64,000 nt of DNA, taken from Harmothoe impar. Taxonomy: Eukaryota > Annelida > Polychaeta > Phyllodocida > Polynoidae. The notes beneath the pieces are model-generated. The model did not search any database. It saw only the letters and a program-made list of their open reading frames with translations, and had not been told where the DNA came from. Of the stretch, positions 11,390-21,394 are shown one piece after another. The stretch covers positions 64,537,303 to 64,601,302 of the forward strand of contig OX381710.1 in NCBI GenBank assembly GCA_947462335.1. The letters run 5' to 3'. Positions within the stretch are counted from its first letter, which is position 1; each line of letters starts with the position of its first letter. A program made the position numbers and the translations under genes.

Positions 11390-11456
11390 ATGGCGGACTA
11401 CTGTAATTTGGTATTGGTGTGTGGAATTACGGCAGAAAACGCCGGGCACATGAAAG
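11390..11456 (+). CDS. possible first coding exon downstream of CRE cluster
   Basis: An ATG in good context (acaaaATGGCG) opens 22 codons, after which AAAG|GTAATT could be a splice donor. Read through, the frame stops two codons later. The peptide (starting MADYCNLVLVCG) matches nothing I recognise. The CRE cluster 100 bp upstream supports a promoter here. The AAATGGCGG string is also a YY1-like site, so the ATG might be regulatory only. No downstream exon was identified. Confidence 0.3.
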
Positions 11457-11626
11457 GTAATTAGAAACTGTTTCTAGATTAGACTACGCCCAGGTGTTGG
11501 TAAGTAATTTAGTTGTCTGTTGGCTGACTTTAGTGAATTAAGACAATCAGTCCTCCGTTATGTGGTGTAAAGTAATTCAGATTCAGCTGCTGCAAATTCG
11601 ACTACAGATTCCGACCACTGTATAGA

Positions 11627-11690
11627 AATGGTCAGTGAAACTGGACACATGCCCTGCGGGCATGTGTCCAGTTTCACTGGAAAGACCATT
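11627..11690. repeat. near-perfect hairpin palindrome
   Basis: Arms of 20 nt (11635-11654 and 11658-11677) are perfectly complementary around a 3-nt loop. A second, outer complementary pair (aatggtc at 11627-11633 and gaccatt at 11684-11690) extends it with a small bulge. It could be a relic of a fold-back element or an extruding cruciform. Confidence 0.85.
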
Positions 11691-12152
11691 CTAAAAAATA
11701 CCTTTTAAAAAGCCATGAAGGTCTGAAAATGTACCCCTTCTCCCCAAATTTGCTTAAAAAGCACCCCTTATCAAGGACCCTCACGGGTCCGTGCCTAGGA
11801 CCCAGAAACAGACCCTTTCCCTTGGAATCATGTTCACACAATGTGACACATGGTCAGTAATGCTGAGGGAGTGGCCCCCCCGGGCTTTTTCCCCACGCTG
11901 ATATGAAATAAATGACCACTCCCTAATAAAGACGATATTGCCCAGGCCACTATATTCTACAGTCAGTGGGTGGCATTTTACTATGGTCTTAGGCTGTCAC
12001 TGGAGTCTATACACACACAGACACACAGTCAGTCAGTAGTCAGTACTGCTGGTGGTGGGCCAGGTTTTGGCGTGTTGCTACTTGTTTTGGTTTAGCGGCC
12101 GACGGCGGTAGGCGGCGAACTGTCACCAAAGTTAGATGTAGCCTGAACTTAC
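11691..12152. other. intergenic DNA with dispersed poly-C repeat
   Basis: Near 11867-11930 a segment pairs gggagtggcccccccgggct with gaccactccc, which looks like the ends of a small dispersed repeat. An (ac)n-like stretch is at 12010-12026. No gene is supported, but this stretch would be intron of the minus-strand candidate whose first exon ends at 12153. Confidence 0.35.
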
Positions 12153-12228
12153 CCTTCTTCCTGCCCTTCTTGGTCCCTTTTACCTTCTTCTTCGTGCCGT
12201 CCACGGTTCCCTTCTTTGCAATAGGCAT
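12153..12228 (-). CDS. possible Lys-rich first exon
   Basis: On the minus strand an ATG (12228-12226) opens 25 codons of a strongly basic peptide with repeated GTKKK and GRKKG blocks. It then meets a strong donor, AAGAAGG|GTAAGT (GT at 12152-12151). Lys/Gly-rich N termini of this kind occur in some cytoskeletal, ciliary and RNA-binding proteins, but no family can be named. A short upstream ORF begins at an ATGGCGGAC about 90 bp upstream. The remaining exons would lie to the left and were not found. Confidence 0.4.
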
Positions 12229-12371
12229 GTTGTTTACTTACAAACGAGCATTGTGCATTAACAACGAAGTTGATGTCGTGTTTCACAGATTCAAGGGTTT
12301 GTTTTCGTCCGCCATAATTCTAATCTCGTAACATCTCGTCTGAACTCACGTCTATGACATCTTCCGCTAGA

Positions 12372-12741
12372 TGGCGCTGTTGGGCGCTATTCGCCAATTT
12401 GCGCAGAACGCCAATATTGACATTCTGCGCAGCGCAATTTGTAAATAGCGCAGGATCAAAGCCGCGCAGAACGCCAATCTGCGCGGAATAGAAATATCAG
12501 TGGAGATGCGAGTACCTGTTTCATTTGTAAGTTGTTGTGTCAATAGAACCCTAATTTGTTTAAATAAAAGAGGGACGTCATAAATATTGATCGATTGTAT
12601 ACATACATCCCTCACAATTGGAAAGAGTATAATAACCTTAATCTATATCAAATAACTTGATCGAATCTCGCATCTATTTGTATGCCGCGCGGAACGGATT
12701 GCCGTTCTGCGCCGATTGGCGAATAGCGCCCAACAGCGCCA
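12372..12741. mobile_element. MITE-like element with about 27-bp TIRs
   Basis: The ends are inverted copies: tggcgctgttgggcgctatt at 12372 and its complement ending at 12741, extending through a cgccaat block and, less exactly, a gcgcagaacg block. Inside are further copies of the gcgcagaacgccaat block. There is no convincing target duplication and no transposase. The open frame at 12367-12615 is an artefact of this repeat. Confidence 0.7.
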
Positions 12742-13253
12742 CCAGACCCCGGAGCGCCGCCCAGTGAGTAAAATGTAAGCTACTATATTCCCGCCCAAGA
12801 AAAACTCTACACTGAAGCTAGACTAGACCAAAGGCCAAGGAGGATGAGCGCATAGTGATACGATATAGCTACAATATTAGTGTAACGGGCAGCTGTGACT
12901 GCTATGTTATTACGATACACCTAGGCCTATTCCTGTGTTGTTGATTGAACATGAGACGGTTCTACTATTTTTCATAACATGTTTATTCATTCCTTAATGT
13001 GTACCGACGGCTACTGTCGTTTATACTGAGGTTACCGAAGATAATTGTCATTAAGAGCCTAACTAGACTGGAAGCCGCCCCCTACGACCCGTTAGGCCCT
13101 ACTCTACCGCTCCATATGATTGCTATGAAGTAAATAAATTAGTATTATTATAGGATTTTAGCCTAGATAGGCCTAATTATATAACGATAATTAATAACAA
13201 TTCTAAATAAATCTAGGGCAGATTTTTTTTTATAATTCAACATCATAATATAT
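12742..13253. other. AT-rich intergenic DNA
   Basis: No gene or repeat pair is recognised. The final atat (13250-13253) is the left target-site duplication of gypsy-1. Confidence 0.4.
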
Positions 13254-13417
13254 TGTTGGGGGGCGCATCGGACGTGCGACACCAGAATCCAAGATGGCGG
13301 ACTTGAGCGCACGTGGCAGACAGTGTCCCAACATGTATTGATGTAGATCTACTGGTAACTCAACTGATAATAAAGAAGTCTAACATCACTCTGACTCACA
13401 GCTTGTATGCTCCAACT
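13254..13417 (+). repeat. 5' LTR of gypsy-1
   Basis: 164 bp starting tgttgggggg and ending ctccaact. Near the 5' end, AAGATGGCGGAC (13291-13302) matches the YY1 consensus core. AATAAA lies near 13368, so promoter and poly(A) signals both fit in the short repeat. It is identical to 18329-18492. Confidence 0.92.
13291..13302 (+). promoter_or_regulatory. YY1-like site in the gypsy-1 LTR
   Basis: AAGATGGCGGAC matches the YY1 recognition core (AAGATGGCGG), which in animal promoters sits just downstream of the transcription start. The LTR has no clear TATA box, so a YY1-type initiator could drive the element. The motif is seen; its use is inferred. Confidence 0.45.
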
Positions 13418-13434
13418 TGGTGTCAGCAGTGGGG
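13418..13434 (+). promoter_or_regulatory. primer-binding site of gypsy-1
   Basis: tggtgtcagcagtgggg directly abuts the LTR and starts with TGG, the complement of tRNA CCA. Similar TGGTGTCAG-type sites are common in Ty3/gypsy elements. The exact tRNA is not assigned. Confidence 0.6.
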
Positions 13435-13630
13435 TCAGTTTCAAACACAGGAGCTGTCAAGAGCCAGAGTCACCAGCAAGTCACAAGTGGGTATCACCTT
13501 CAATTTTCATTCAGACTGTCTGGAAGTGGAAATTATAGTGTAGGCCTAATTGCACCAGATCTAATAGTAATTAGCACACTAGTAGCCCTAATTGTTCCAA
13601 CTCAGATCAGGACCCACCTTCATCTACACT

Positions 13631-16600
13631 ATGTCTAGGCCTAGAAAACCAGAACTTAGCCTGTCAGGGAACATCTCAGAGAACTTTAAAAATTTTGAGA
13701 TGAGGTTCCATGACTATTGTACAGAGGCCGAATACAGAGATTTGGCCAAGGACCCGGCAACTCATAGAGTCGAGTATTATGCCAAGCCACTGATGGAGAT
13801 CGCGGCGCTCCGATCGTCCATGCCGGATGAGGCACTACAGGTCATCCGGTACAGCATAGAGCCCCAGATCCCGGTTGCAGACAAGGCAAAGCCATGGGTC
13901 TGGATGGAACGGCTCAGAATACATTACACCGGCACAGCCACTTCCTCGCTATTGACGGACAGATTCACCTTCTGGTTGGCCACACAAGGTGCTCACGAGT
14001 CTATACAAGACTGGGAGACCCATGTACGACGTGACTGCAGCCTTTGTGGCTATGATGCCTTAACGGATGAGATGAGTCGCGACAAATTTATCTTCGGACT
14101 CCGGAACAGTGACATACGTGCCGATCTACTAAAATGCCATGTCAAAGCCGACGACACAAAGAAGACCCTGAGTGACGTGGTGGCGGAGGCCAAGACACTT
14201 GAGGCGGCTAAAAGAGCGAATCAGCTCATTGGCGAGGCGAGTGGCAGAACGGACGAGACGGTCAACTGGGCGGCCCAGGGAAAGGCCCACAAGGACATGC
14301 AGTTGAAGCGTGAGAGCGGCACATGCCACTGGTGTGGTGACAAACGTGGCCCACATCCCTGGTCAAACTGTCCTGCCAAGGGAAAGACTTGCGACAAGTG
14401 TGGCGGTAATGATCACTTCTCCCGCGTCTGTCTCGAGACACAGGGGGATAACCGCCGTCCACAGTCCCAGGGCCGTGGTGCTGGCCAGTCACGTAGGAAC
14501 CGTCGAGGGAGGGGAGGTTATCATGGAACTCCGAACAAACCTCCGACCGATGATCGAGCCCGGCAACACAGTGTCCATGCAGTTCAAGCTGATGGCGACC
14601 AGGCTTGCGCACCTGAGAGTGCCTACCCTCATGATCAGTACGACGAACAGTGTTACTCACTTGGTGATGTGGATGCATTTCAGGCCGGTGCAAGGAAGGG
14701 TCGTAAGTATTTTGCACACCTTCTCTTATCAGACAAGGGGGACAGCTTTGTCAGAACCCCGGTACAGATTGACTCTGCAGCAGGGATCAACACGATGCCT
14801 GAGCGCCTAGCTAAGAGTCTGTTTCCCACCATCACCATGTCACGCTCACCATATCAACTTTTCCCATACAAAAAGACCTCACCTGTGAAACCGCTTGGTC
14901 AGATCAACCTCCTGTGTGACCGCGGGAATCGATACTATAATCTAGTATTCCAGGTGCTAGCAGACAGTGACATTGGTGACAAGCCTGCACTGCTTTCTGG
15001 TGAGGACAGTGAGAGTTTAGGTCTCATCAAGATCATGGCAGATGAGGTCCTGTCTCTTTCCCCAGATGTGGTAGATGCAGCAGATCAGGGGCAATGCCCA
15101 CCATCTCCAAAGACTATCCAGATTCCGCTCTCCAGACGCCTACCACCCGCTGGCAAGCTAACTAAAGATGCCATCTTACGTGAGTACAAGAGCAGCTTTC
15201 AGGGCCTCGGATACCTTGGCCCCACTGTACATTTTCAAATGAAGGCAGACGTCATGCCAGTTCAGATGCCCAATCACCGGGTACCAGTCGCCAAGAGGGA
15301 AAAGGAGAAGGAAGCATTGGACAGGTATGTGGCCCTAGGGATTATGGAGAAGGTGGATGAACCCACCCCATGGTGCTCAAATGCCCTCATCAGGGAAACC
15401 CCGAAGAAATTCCGGGTGTGTATCGACCCAAGTCAGACAGTTAATAAGGCGATTATGAGGCCTTTCTTCCAGATCCCCACACTGAAGGAGCACTTGCACA
15501 AGTTGGGTGACGCCAAGTGTTTTTCCCTCCTTGATGTCCGTGAAGGATTCTTACACATACCTCTTGATGAGGAGTCTTCACTGCAAACCACTATGCACAC
15601 ATCCTATGGCCGATACAGATGGCTGCGGCTGCCTTTCGGCATATCGAGTGCACCAGAGGAGTTTCAGAAGAGGCTCTTGGATGCCCTTGAAGGGCTTGAG
15701 GGCACGATATGCATAGCAGATGATATTCTAGTGTATGGCGAGGGTGAGAGCTATGATGTGGCAAAGGTCAACCATGACAGGAGACTAGTGGCTTTAATGG
15801 AGCGCTGTGTGGCCAAAGATATCAGACTGAACCCAGACAAATTCAAGTTTGCTCTCAAGGAACTCAAGTTCATGGGCAACATTATTACAGACAATGGTAT
15901 GCGACCTGACCCGGACAAGGTGGCAGCCATCGTTGGAATGCCGACCCCGACCAACAAAGCTGGGTTGCTCAGGTTTATAGGCATGGCCACATATTTGTCA
16001 CAGTTCTGCGAGAATTTGAGCTCAACCCTACAGCCACTTCGGATGCTGACGAAGGATGGTGCAAGCTTCATATGGTCAGACACACAAGAGCAAGCCTTCC
16101 AGAGCGCCAAGGCCCTCATCACATCGGCACCCACACTCCTGTACTACTGCTTGGACAAGCCTGTCACCTTACAGGTGGATGCTAGTGAGTCAGGACTGGG
16201 TGCAGCGCTCCTTCAACCAAATGCCAAGGGTGAGTTACAGCCCGTAGCATTCAGCTCATGTCACCTCAGTGCGACAGAACAACGCTACTCCCAGATGGAG
16301 AAAGAATGTCTGGCAATATGCCAGGGACTACACAAGTTTGACCAGTGGCTATACGGGAAAGCTGACATTACAGTTCACACAGATCATAAACCACTTGTCC
16401 CGATCATGTCAAAACCACTACACAAGGCGCCTGCCAGATTGCAGCGGATGCTAATGACCCTGCAGCGCTATCGCTTCGCACTTGAGTACAAGAAAGGCAC
16501 TACCCTGCTCATTGCGGACACGCTCTCTAGAGCGGCCCTGCACACCCCAGTCAACACGCCTGTAACTGGGTTTGAGGTGTTCAGGCTGGAATGTGAATCT

Positions 16601-18070
16601 ATCTGCCGAAGCCCCAGGCTGACTGGAGAGACCGAGAAGGAGATAGTCCTACTCACCAATGCTGACGAGACCCTCAGTGCTCTTCGGGACACAATCATCA
16701 ATGGATGGCCCGACGATCGTACCCTGTTGCCCAAGGATCTTAGGCCATTTTGGGGATACAGGGATGAACTGTCTGTACTGAATGAGGCTATATATAAGGG
16801 GGAGACTGTGTTGGTGCCTCAACAGCTCCGGGCCAAAATGTTAGGCAAGATCCATGCAAATCACCTTGGGGCTGAGTCAAACTACAGAATGGCAAAGCAG
16901 GTATTGTTTTGGCCTGGAATGAGAGCGGCAATCAAGGACATGTGTGAGGCTTGTGGGACCTGTGCATTGTATGGCTCAGCCTCACAAAAGGAGCCCATGA
17001 TGTCACTACCGATACCAACCAGGGCTTGGGAGCTACTCAGCCAGGACTTGTGTGCCTTTGAGGGTAAGGACTACCTAGTAACCGTGTGCCATTTCTCAGA
17101 CTGGATTGAGGTAGATGAGCTGGGGGACACTCTGGCCTCCACAGTTGTAGCCAAGACCGAGGCCCATCTAGCCACTTTTGGCGCCCCAGCAAGAATACAC
17201 ACAGACAATGGCCCTCAATTTATAAGTAAGGACTATGCAGATTTCGCGATCAGGTATAACTTCAACCACACAACGTCATCTCCTTATTACCCCAAGGGAA
17301 ATGGCCGAGCAGAGGCGGCTGTGAAGGTAGCCAAAGGCCTACTAAAGAAATGCACGAACATCAGCCTGGCCCTACTCCTTCATCGGAACACCCCTCAATC
17401 TGGCTACACATACTCACCTGCGCAGCGCATGTTGTGTCGCCGAACACGCACCCCTCTGCCGACCTCAGACAGACTGTTGGACCCTCAGGTGGTGGACACT
17501 CGTGTGGTTCAGGAAGAGATTGAGGCTCGGAGAGTGGCCAGCAAGACATTGTATGACAGGAATGTGGTCCACCATTCCCCACTCTCAATTGGGGACTATG
17601 CCTACTTAAAGCCCCCTCCGAACAAGCGTGGTCAGCCATGGGCTTATGGGCAGGTAGTGGACTGCAAGGGACCTAGATCATACACCCTTCAGACTGACCG
17701 TGGGACAGCTAGCCGTAACCGGGTTCATGTGCGACCAGCTGCTCCCCCACAAAAGGACCTTGGATGCGTACAAGTGCCACAGGTACTGGTACCTGGTGGC
17801 CCACCTCTGGTGAGGGCCCCAGATCAGCCAGACCTACAAGACAACCAGCTTGAGTCGCAACCTGGGGTGACAGCACCTCGCTCTCCAGTGCGGTCCCCAA
17901 TGGGTCCTGCACCGTCTACTCCAAGTGTTGGTGCATCTCGGCCTGGTGCTGGTAGTGGCCCAGTTATGAGCAATAAACTGGCCCTCGCACCAAGCCCTTC
18001 ACCTGCTCGTCGTACAAGGACGAGAGACATATATCGACCAACAAAATATGATGACTACGACCTCACATAA
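13631..18070 (+). CDS. gag-pol: gypsy-1 Gag-Pol polyprotein
   Basis: A single 1,479-aa ORF encodes all functions for copying and inserting the element. The chosen start is the first ATG (13631); the frame is open from 13592. Order: Gag about 1-230; cysteine knuckles at C232 onward and C254-x2-C257-x4-H262-x4-C267; protease with D381 in DSAAG rather than the usual DTGA; reverse transcriptase with D635 and an active-site box IADD (D697/D698) instead of the common YVDD; RNase H D850; integrase HHCC zinc domain about 1074-1111; and core D1139, D1192, E1228 (35 residues between the last two). The C-terminal 120 residues are Pro/Ser-rich. No stop or frameshift is visible, and there is no separate gag stop, so Gag and Pol are made at a fixed ratio unless processed. 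There is no envelope gene. Confidence 0.93.
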   Translation: MSRPRKPELSLSGNISENFKNFEMRFHDYCTEAEYRDLAKDPATHRVEYYAKPLMEIAALRSSMPDEALQVIRYSIEPQIPVADKAKPWVWMERLRIHYTGTATSSLLTDRFTFWLATQGAHESIQDWETHVRRDCSLCGYDALTDEMSRDKFIFGLRNSDIRADLLKCHVKADDTKKTLSDVVAEAKTLEAAKRANQLIGEASGRTDETVNWAAQGKAHKDMQLKRESGTCHWCGDKRGPHPWSNCPAKGKTCDKCGGNDHFSRVCLETQGDNRRPQSQGRGAGQSRRNRRGRGGYHGTPNKPPTDDRARQHSVHAVQADGDQACAPESAYPHDQYDEQCYSLGDVDAFQAGARKGRKYFAHLLLSDKGDSFVRTPVQIDSAAGINTMPERLAKSLFPTITMSRSPYQLFPYKKTSPVKPLGQINLLCDRGNRYYNLVFQVLADSDIGDKPALLSGEDSESLGLIKIMADEVLSLSPDVVDAADQGQCPPSPKTIQIPLSRRLPPAGKLTKDAILREYKSSFQGLGYLGPTVHFQMKADVMPVQMPNHRVPVAKREKEKEALDRYVALGIMEKVDEPTPWCSNALIRETPKKFRVCIDPSQTVNKAIMRPFFQIPTLKEHLHKLGDAKCFSLLDVREGFLHIPLDEESSLQTTMHTSYGRYRWLRLPFGISSAPEEFQKRLLDALEGLEGTICIADDILVYGEGESYDVAKVNHDRRLVALMERCVAKDIRLNPDKFKFALKELKFMGNIITDNGMRPDPDKVAAIVGMPTPTNKAGLLRFIGMATYLSQFCENLSSTLQPLRMLTKDGASFIWSDTQEQAFQSAKALITSAPTLLYYCLDKPVTLQVDASESGLGAALLQPNAKGELQPVAFSSCHLSATEQRYSQMEKECLAICQGLHKFDQWLYGKADITVHTDHKPLVPIMSKPLHKAPARLQRMLMTLQRYRFALEYKKGTTLLIADTLSRAALHTPVNTPVTGFEVFRLECESICRSPRLTGETEKEIVLLTNADETLSALRDTIINGWPDDRTLLPKDLRPFWGYRDELSVLNEAIYKGETVLVPQQLRAKMLGKIHANHLGAESNYRMAKQVLFWPGMRAAIKDMCEACGTCALYGSASQKEPMMSLPIPTRAWELLSQDLCAFEGKDYLVTVCHFSDWIEVDELGDTLASTVVAKTEAHLATFGAPARIHTDNGPQFISKDYADFAIRYNFNHTTSSPYYPKGNGRAEAAVKVAKGLLKKCTNISLALLLHRNTPQSGYTYSPAQRMLCRRTRTPLPTSDRLLDPQVVDTRVVQEEIEARRVASKTLYDRNVVHHSPLSIGDYAYLKPPPNKRGQPWAYGQVVDCKGPRSYTLQTDRGTASRNRVHVRPAAPPQKDLGCVQVPQVLVPGGPPLVRAPDQPDLQDNQLESQPGVTAPRSPVRSPMGPAPSTPSVGASRPGAGSGPVMSNKLALAPSPSPARRTRTRDIYRPTKYDDYDLT

Positions 18071-18259
18071 AACCAACTTTGTGACTTCATTCCCGGTCTA
18101 CCTGCTATGTTAAACCCTGTGACATTATTTTATGCCTCATTGTTCCCAGTTTCTTTCCAGCAAAGTACTGCTATCATGGGATAATATGACTATGGAGGTC
18201 GTCACTATTGTGTTTCTTATGATTTGGACTATACATGTCTGCGGGGATGTTTAATTCTT

Positions 18260-18328
18260 TAAAAAAAAAATATATATATAAAAAAAAAATAATAATAATA
18301 AAAAAAAAATCTTTTAATAAAAGGGAGA
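18260..18328 (+). other. A/T low-complexity and polypurine tract of gypsy-1
   Basis: An A-run, (ta)n and (aat)n stretch at 18260-18311 precedes aaaagggaga (18319-18328), a polypurine tract touching the 3' LTR, where plus-strand synthesis would be primed. Confidence 0.7.
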
Positions 18329-18492
18329 TGTTGGGGGGCGCATCGGACGTGCGACACCAGAATCCAAGATGGCGGACTTGAGCGCACGTGGCAGACAGTG
18401 TCCCAACATGTATTGATGTAGATCTACTGGTAACTCAACTGATAATAAAGAAGTCTAACATCACTCTGACTCACAGCTTGTATGCTCCAACT
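18329..18492 (+). repeat. 3' LTR of gypsy-1
   Basis: 164 bp, identical by eye to 13254-13417, followed by the right target duplication atat (18493-18496). Confidence 0.92.
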
Positions 18493-18643
18493 ATATGATT
18501 AAAATTTATCAAAGATGAAGAATCTTATGATTATTTTAAAACTATGATGGAAGTCAATAGTTTTCTCATCCAAATAATGACCACGAGTGAAGTAACCAGA
18601 GAAACCACAATTACCGTAGGGCCCGGCCAGACGGGGGGTTGCT

Positions 18644-18774
18644 GTGTCACTTGTCGATTTTAAGAAATACCAATGTCCCTTGTCGATTTTAAGAAAAGGA
18701 TCTTGTCTTTTGTCACTGTCACTGTAAACATGTCATCAGCCCTAATGTCACTTGTCGATTTTAAGAAAAGCCCA
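18644..18774. repeat. short tandem repeat
   Basis: Imperfect direct copies of a unit close to tgtcacttgtcgattttaag at about 18644, 18675 (tgtccc variant), 18706 (variant) and 18747, with changing spacers. It sits just left of the fold-back at 18786. Confidence 0.65.
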
Positions 18775-18785
18775 TGTCACTATAG

Positions 18786-19117
18786 GGCTGTGTCTCACGA
18801 CCTTGGGTCAATGTTTTTGTCTCTGACCGGGTGCCGTCTCTGACCAAGTGCCGTCTCTGACCAGGTGCCGTCTCTGACCACGTGTCAGAAAAAAGGTGTT
18901 TAAAAAGAATTATAGTCATATATATAAGGATTTGTAAAAACATTATGGCGGTTGTTATATAATTATTATCATAATTATAATTAGCCTCCTGCTGTTGGTA
19001 TTTTGACTTTATCAAGCCAAGCCGGTCAGAGACGGCACCTGGTCAGAGACAGCACCTGGTCAGAGACGGCACCCGGTCAGAGACAAAAACATTGGCCCAA
19101 GGTCGTGAGACACAGCC
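18786..19117. mobile_element. fold-back element with 95-bp inverted arms
   Basis: Inverted arms of about 95 bp (from ggctgtgtctcacgacc at 18786, to its complement ending at 19117) are built from direct subrepeats of a 17-bp unit (ctgaccaggtgccgtct and variants), with an AT-rich centre. The same 4 bp, atag, flanks both ends (18782-18785 and 19118-19121). Subrepeated arms are the hallmark of Foldback-type transposons. No coding capacity. Confidence 0.85.
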
Positions 19118-19121
19118 ATAG

Positions 19122-19843
19122 GCTCATGTTGATTTTTCGATTTTACCTGTCGGGAGCCTCACAATTGACTAACAAGCCCTTATATTTTGTCTATTTTGCT
19201 TGGTAATATTGTATCATTTACACAAAGTATTATTATGATATATAGACCTACAATAACTATATTGGGTATAACTGTTCTCTAAGAGATGGGGTTAATATTG
19301 CGTCCCACTTAACCTGACTCTGCTTGTCTCACGTTACCTAACACATTCAGGTAAAGTGGGATATTTACATTGAAAGGCTCGGTATACTTTATTTCAATAT
19401 TTCACTGATCGCTTATTCAACTTTTCAAGATCCATTTTTTAGTGCTTAAGAGTTATTTCAAGACCCCCATACCCGGCGCTTATACAAGACCTGGGCTTAT
19501 TCAAAAAACGTATCGCATGAATATCTCTATTAACTTTGGTGAGAGAGGTAAAGTTAAGAGGGGTCAACCATATATTTGTCAAATAAACAAATTTTACACC
19601 CAAGAGAGAAAATAATTTGATGAAAATGGCCTTGATGTTAAATGTCCCATTTTACTTAATGTCGCACGTTACTTAAATACACACTATGGTGTTTGTAGCA
19701 CTTCATTGGCACACACAACGATCTACATATCACTTAAAGCTGGCATTTCACCTCTATTCACACATTTCTCTAGTTTTAGAGCAATTTGGAATAATGTTTT
19801 ATCTTTATCTGTGAAAATGTCCATAATATTTAAACATCATATA
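19122..19843. other. AT-rich intergenic DNA
   Basis: No gene or paired repeat is recognised. Its right edge is the TA that flanks the MITE at 19844. Confidence 0.4.
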
Positions 19844-20050
19844 CTGTAAATGTAGATATTTTCGCTGGTATACATTTTCGCGGATTGGCCAGAAAACGCA
19901 ATTTCGCGTGTATTTAAATTCGCTGCTTCCCGAGATTTGGCACTTTAAATCATTACTGTATTAATTTTCACGCTGGACATATTTTCGCGGATTTTAAAAT
20001 CCGCGAAATCCGCGAAAATATGTACAGCGCGAAAATTAATACGTTTACAG
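19844..20050. mobile_element. MITE with TA target duplication
   Basis: Termini ctgtaaa...tttacag are flanked by TA on both sides (19842-19843 and 20051-20052). The interior repeats ttttcgcgga and its complement several times, so almost the whole element folds back. Short TIRs and TA duplication indicate mobilisation by a Tc1/mariner-type transposase. Confidence 0.75.
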
Positions 20051-20052
20051 TA

Positions 20053-20891
20053 TGGATATCAGTTGAATGACTATAAACCAAAAAAACGTAAGGCAGGTTG
20101 CCTATTACCTTCTTGGTGTCCAATGGTATAGTTATGCTAGAACTATTATATTCTCACTATCCTTCTATAAAGGTCTATATACTGTATATAAATGTCACGC
20201 ACAACCCTTCATGTAGGCCTATGTGCATCAAGCTAAGTACACATTGTATATGTTGCCCTATACTAAGCCTGTTTAGTTCCATCTTTTAACACAATTAAGG
20301 GGTTACATTAGCAGTTGACTGTCATTAGTGGCCTTCCCTTCCTGCCACATAAAAAGTAAATATCTGTATCTTAAACCCCTCGAGTATGCGATAGAGAATT
20401 CTCTTATGCTATACCATTTTGTTCTGAACTATAGCAGGACAAATGCCATGGCATAGGCCTACAACTGCAAACTTATTTTTGCAGTAAACTGGAACATATC
20501 TAGGCGTTTTAAATGTGAAGTTTTACATTTCTGTGCATACTATTTGATATTTAAAAAAAACTATTGAAGTTTTCACACTTTTTTTTCTCATTTTAAGAGA
20601 AAAATGAAAATACTTTAATTTTTCAAAACTCGGAATTTAATTAAGTAGGTCGGAAGCTCCCATTTCTTTTCATTTTCCGATTCTAATTGATTCCGACTGT
20701 CCATAGAAAAAAATAGAGACATTCTGTTAACTTTGATCAAAGGGTAGCAACCCACCTTAATGCTCAGATACAACCAATACTACACTGCCTAATTATCACA
20801 TGTGAAACACGCCAGAAGCACAGTCCATGCTTTAGTTTCTCTTGCAACAAAAGTACGTGATTTACAATTATCCCACTCTGAGAGAAGAGGG

Positions 20892-20895
<4 letters not shown>
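20053..20895. other. AT-rich intergenic DNA
   Basis: No supported gene. Short open frames are AT-rich and lack any motif. Confidence 0.4.

Positions 20896-20980
<85 letters not shown>
20896..20980. repeat. (GA)n microsatellite
   Basis: About 85 bp of nearly pure ga dinucleotide with one aggag interruption near 20934, followed by a G-rich run. Apparent Arg/Glu open frames across it are artefacts. Confidence 0.95.
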
Positions 20981-20986
<6 letters not shown>

Positions 20987-21262
20987 AGGGGGGAGGGAGT
21001 AAAGTCAAGGAAAATACAGTGTATTTAGTTCATTTACAATTTGTAAGCATGTCTGCATATTGAAGGTAGAACAATACTATTCTATTACCTTGGGAAGTAA
21101 CAAGATGAAGCGTACTAAACATTAACAACAGTCAGCATTGTTTCCCTGTTAACACGGCAATCTCAAAAAGAGCACAAAAACCAAGAGATGACGTCCGCAG
21201 AGAGACAACGGCTCTAGAGAAAACCGCCCTAGAGAGAAAACAGCCTCATGGAGATGAATAGA

Positions 21263-21394
21263 CAAAGGCCCATGACCAGCATCGTTCCCCCTGAGGTGGG
21301 GCTGGGGCAGTACCCCACGAAGCCGCAGGCTGAGTTGGATGCAGCCCCACCAAGGGGGGAACGATACAAAAACTCCTCCGGCCATGGGCCTTTG
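21263..21394. repeat. 132-bp imperfect palindrome
   Basis: Outer arms caaaggcccatg (21263-21274) and catgggcctttg (21383-21394) match perfectly. Inner arms around cgttccccctgaggtggggct and agccccaccaagggggg also pair with a few mismatches. Likely a small fold-back element. Confidence 0.75.

Larger units (their letters stand above)
13254..18492 (+). mobile_element. complete Ty3/gypsy retrotransposon (gypsy-1)
   Basis: A 5,239-bp element with two 164-bp LTRs that are identical base for base by eye, a primer-binding site, one uninterrupted gag-pol ORF, a polypurine tract and a 4-bp target duplication, atat (13250-13253 and 18493-18496). Identical LTRs and an open ORF indicate very recent insertion and possible activity. 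Very short LTRs and gag fused in frame to pol recall the Mag-like branch of Ty3/gypsy elements. That clade call is an inference. Confidence 0.93.

Noticed and set aside
12367..12615. Minus-strand 82-aa open frame
   Set aside because: Lies almost wholly within the MITE at 12372-12741.
18644..18774. Possible CRISPR-like array
   Set aside because: Imperfect short units with irregular spacers beside a fold-back in a eukaryotic genome; no array structure.
20802..21063. Arg/Glu-rich open frames
   Set aside because: Artefact of the (GA)n microsatellite.
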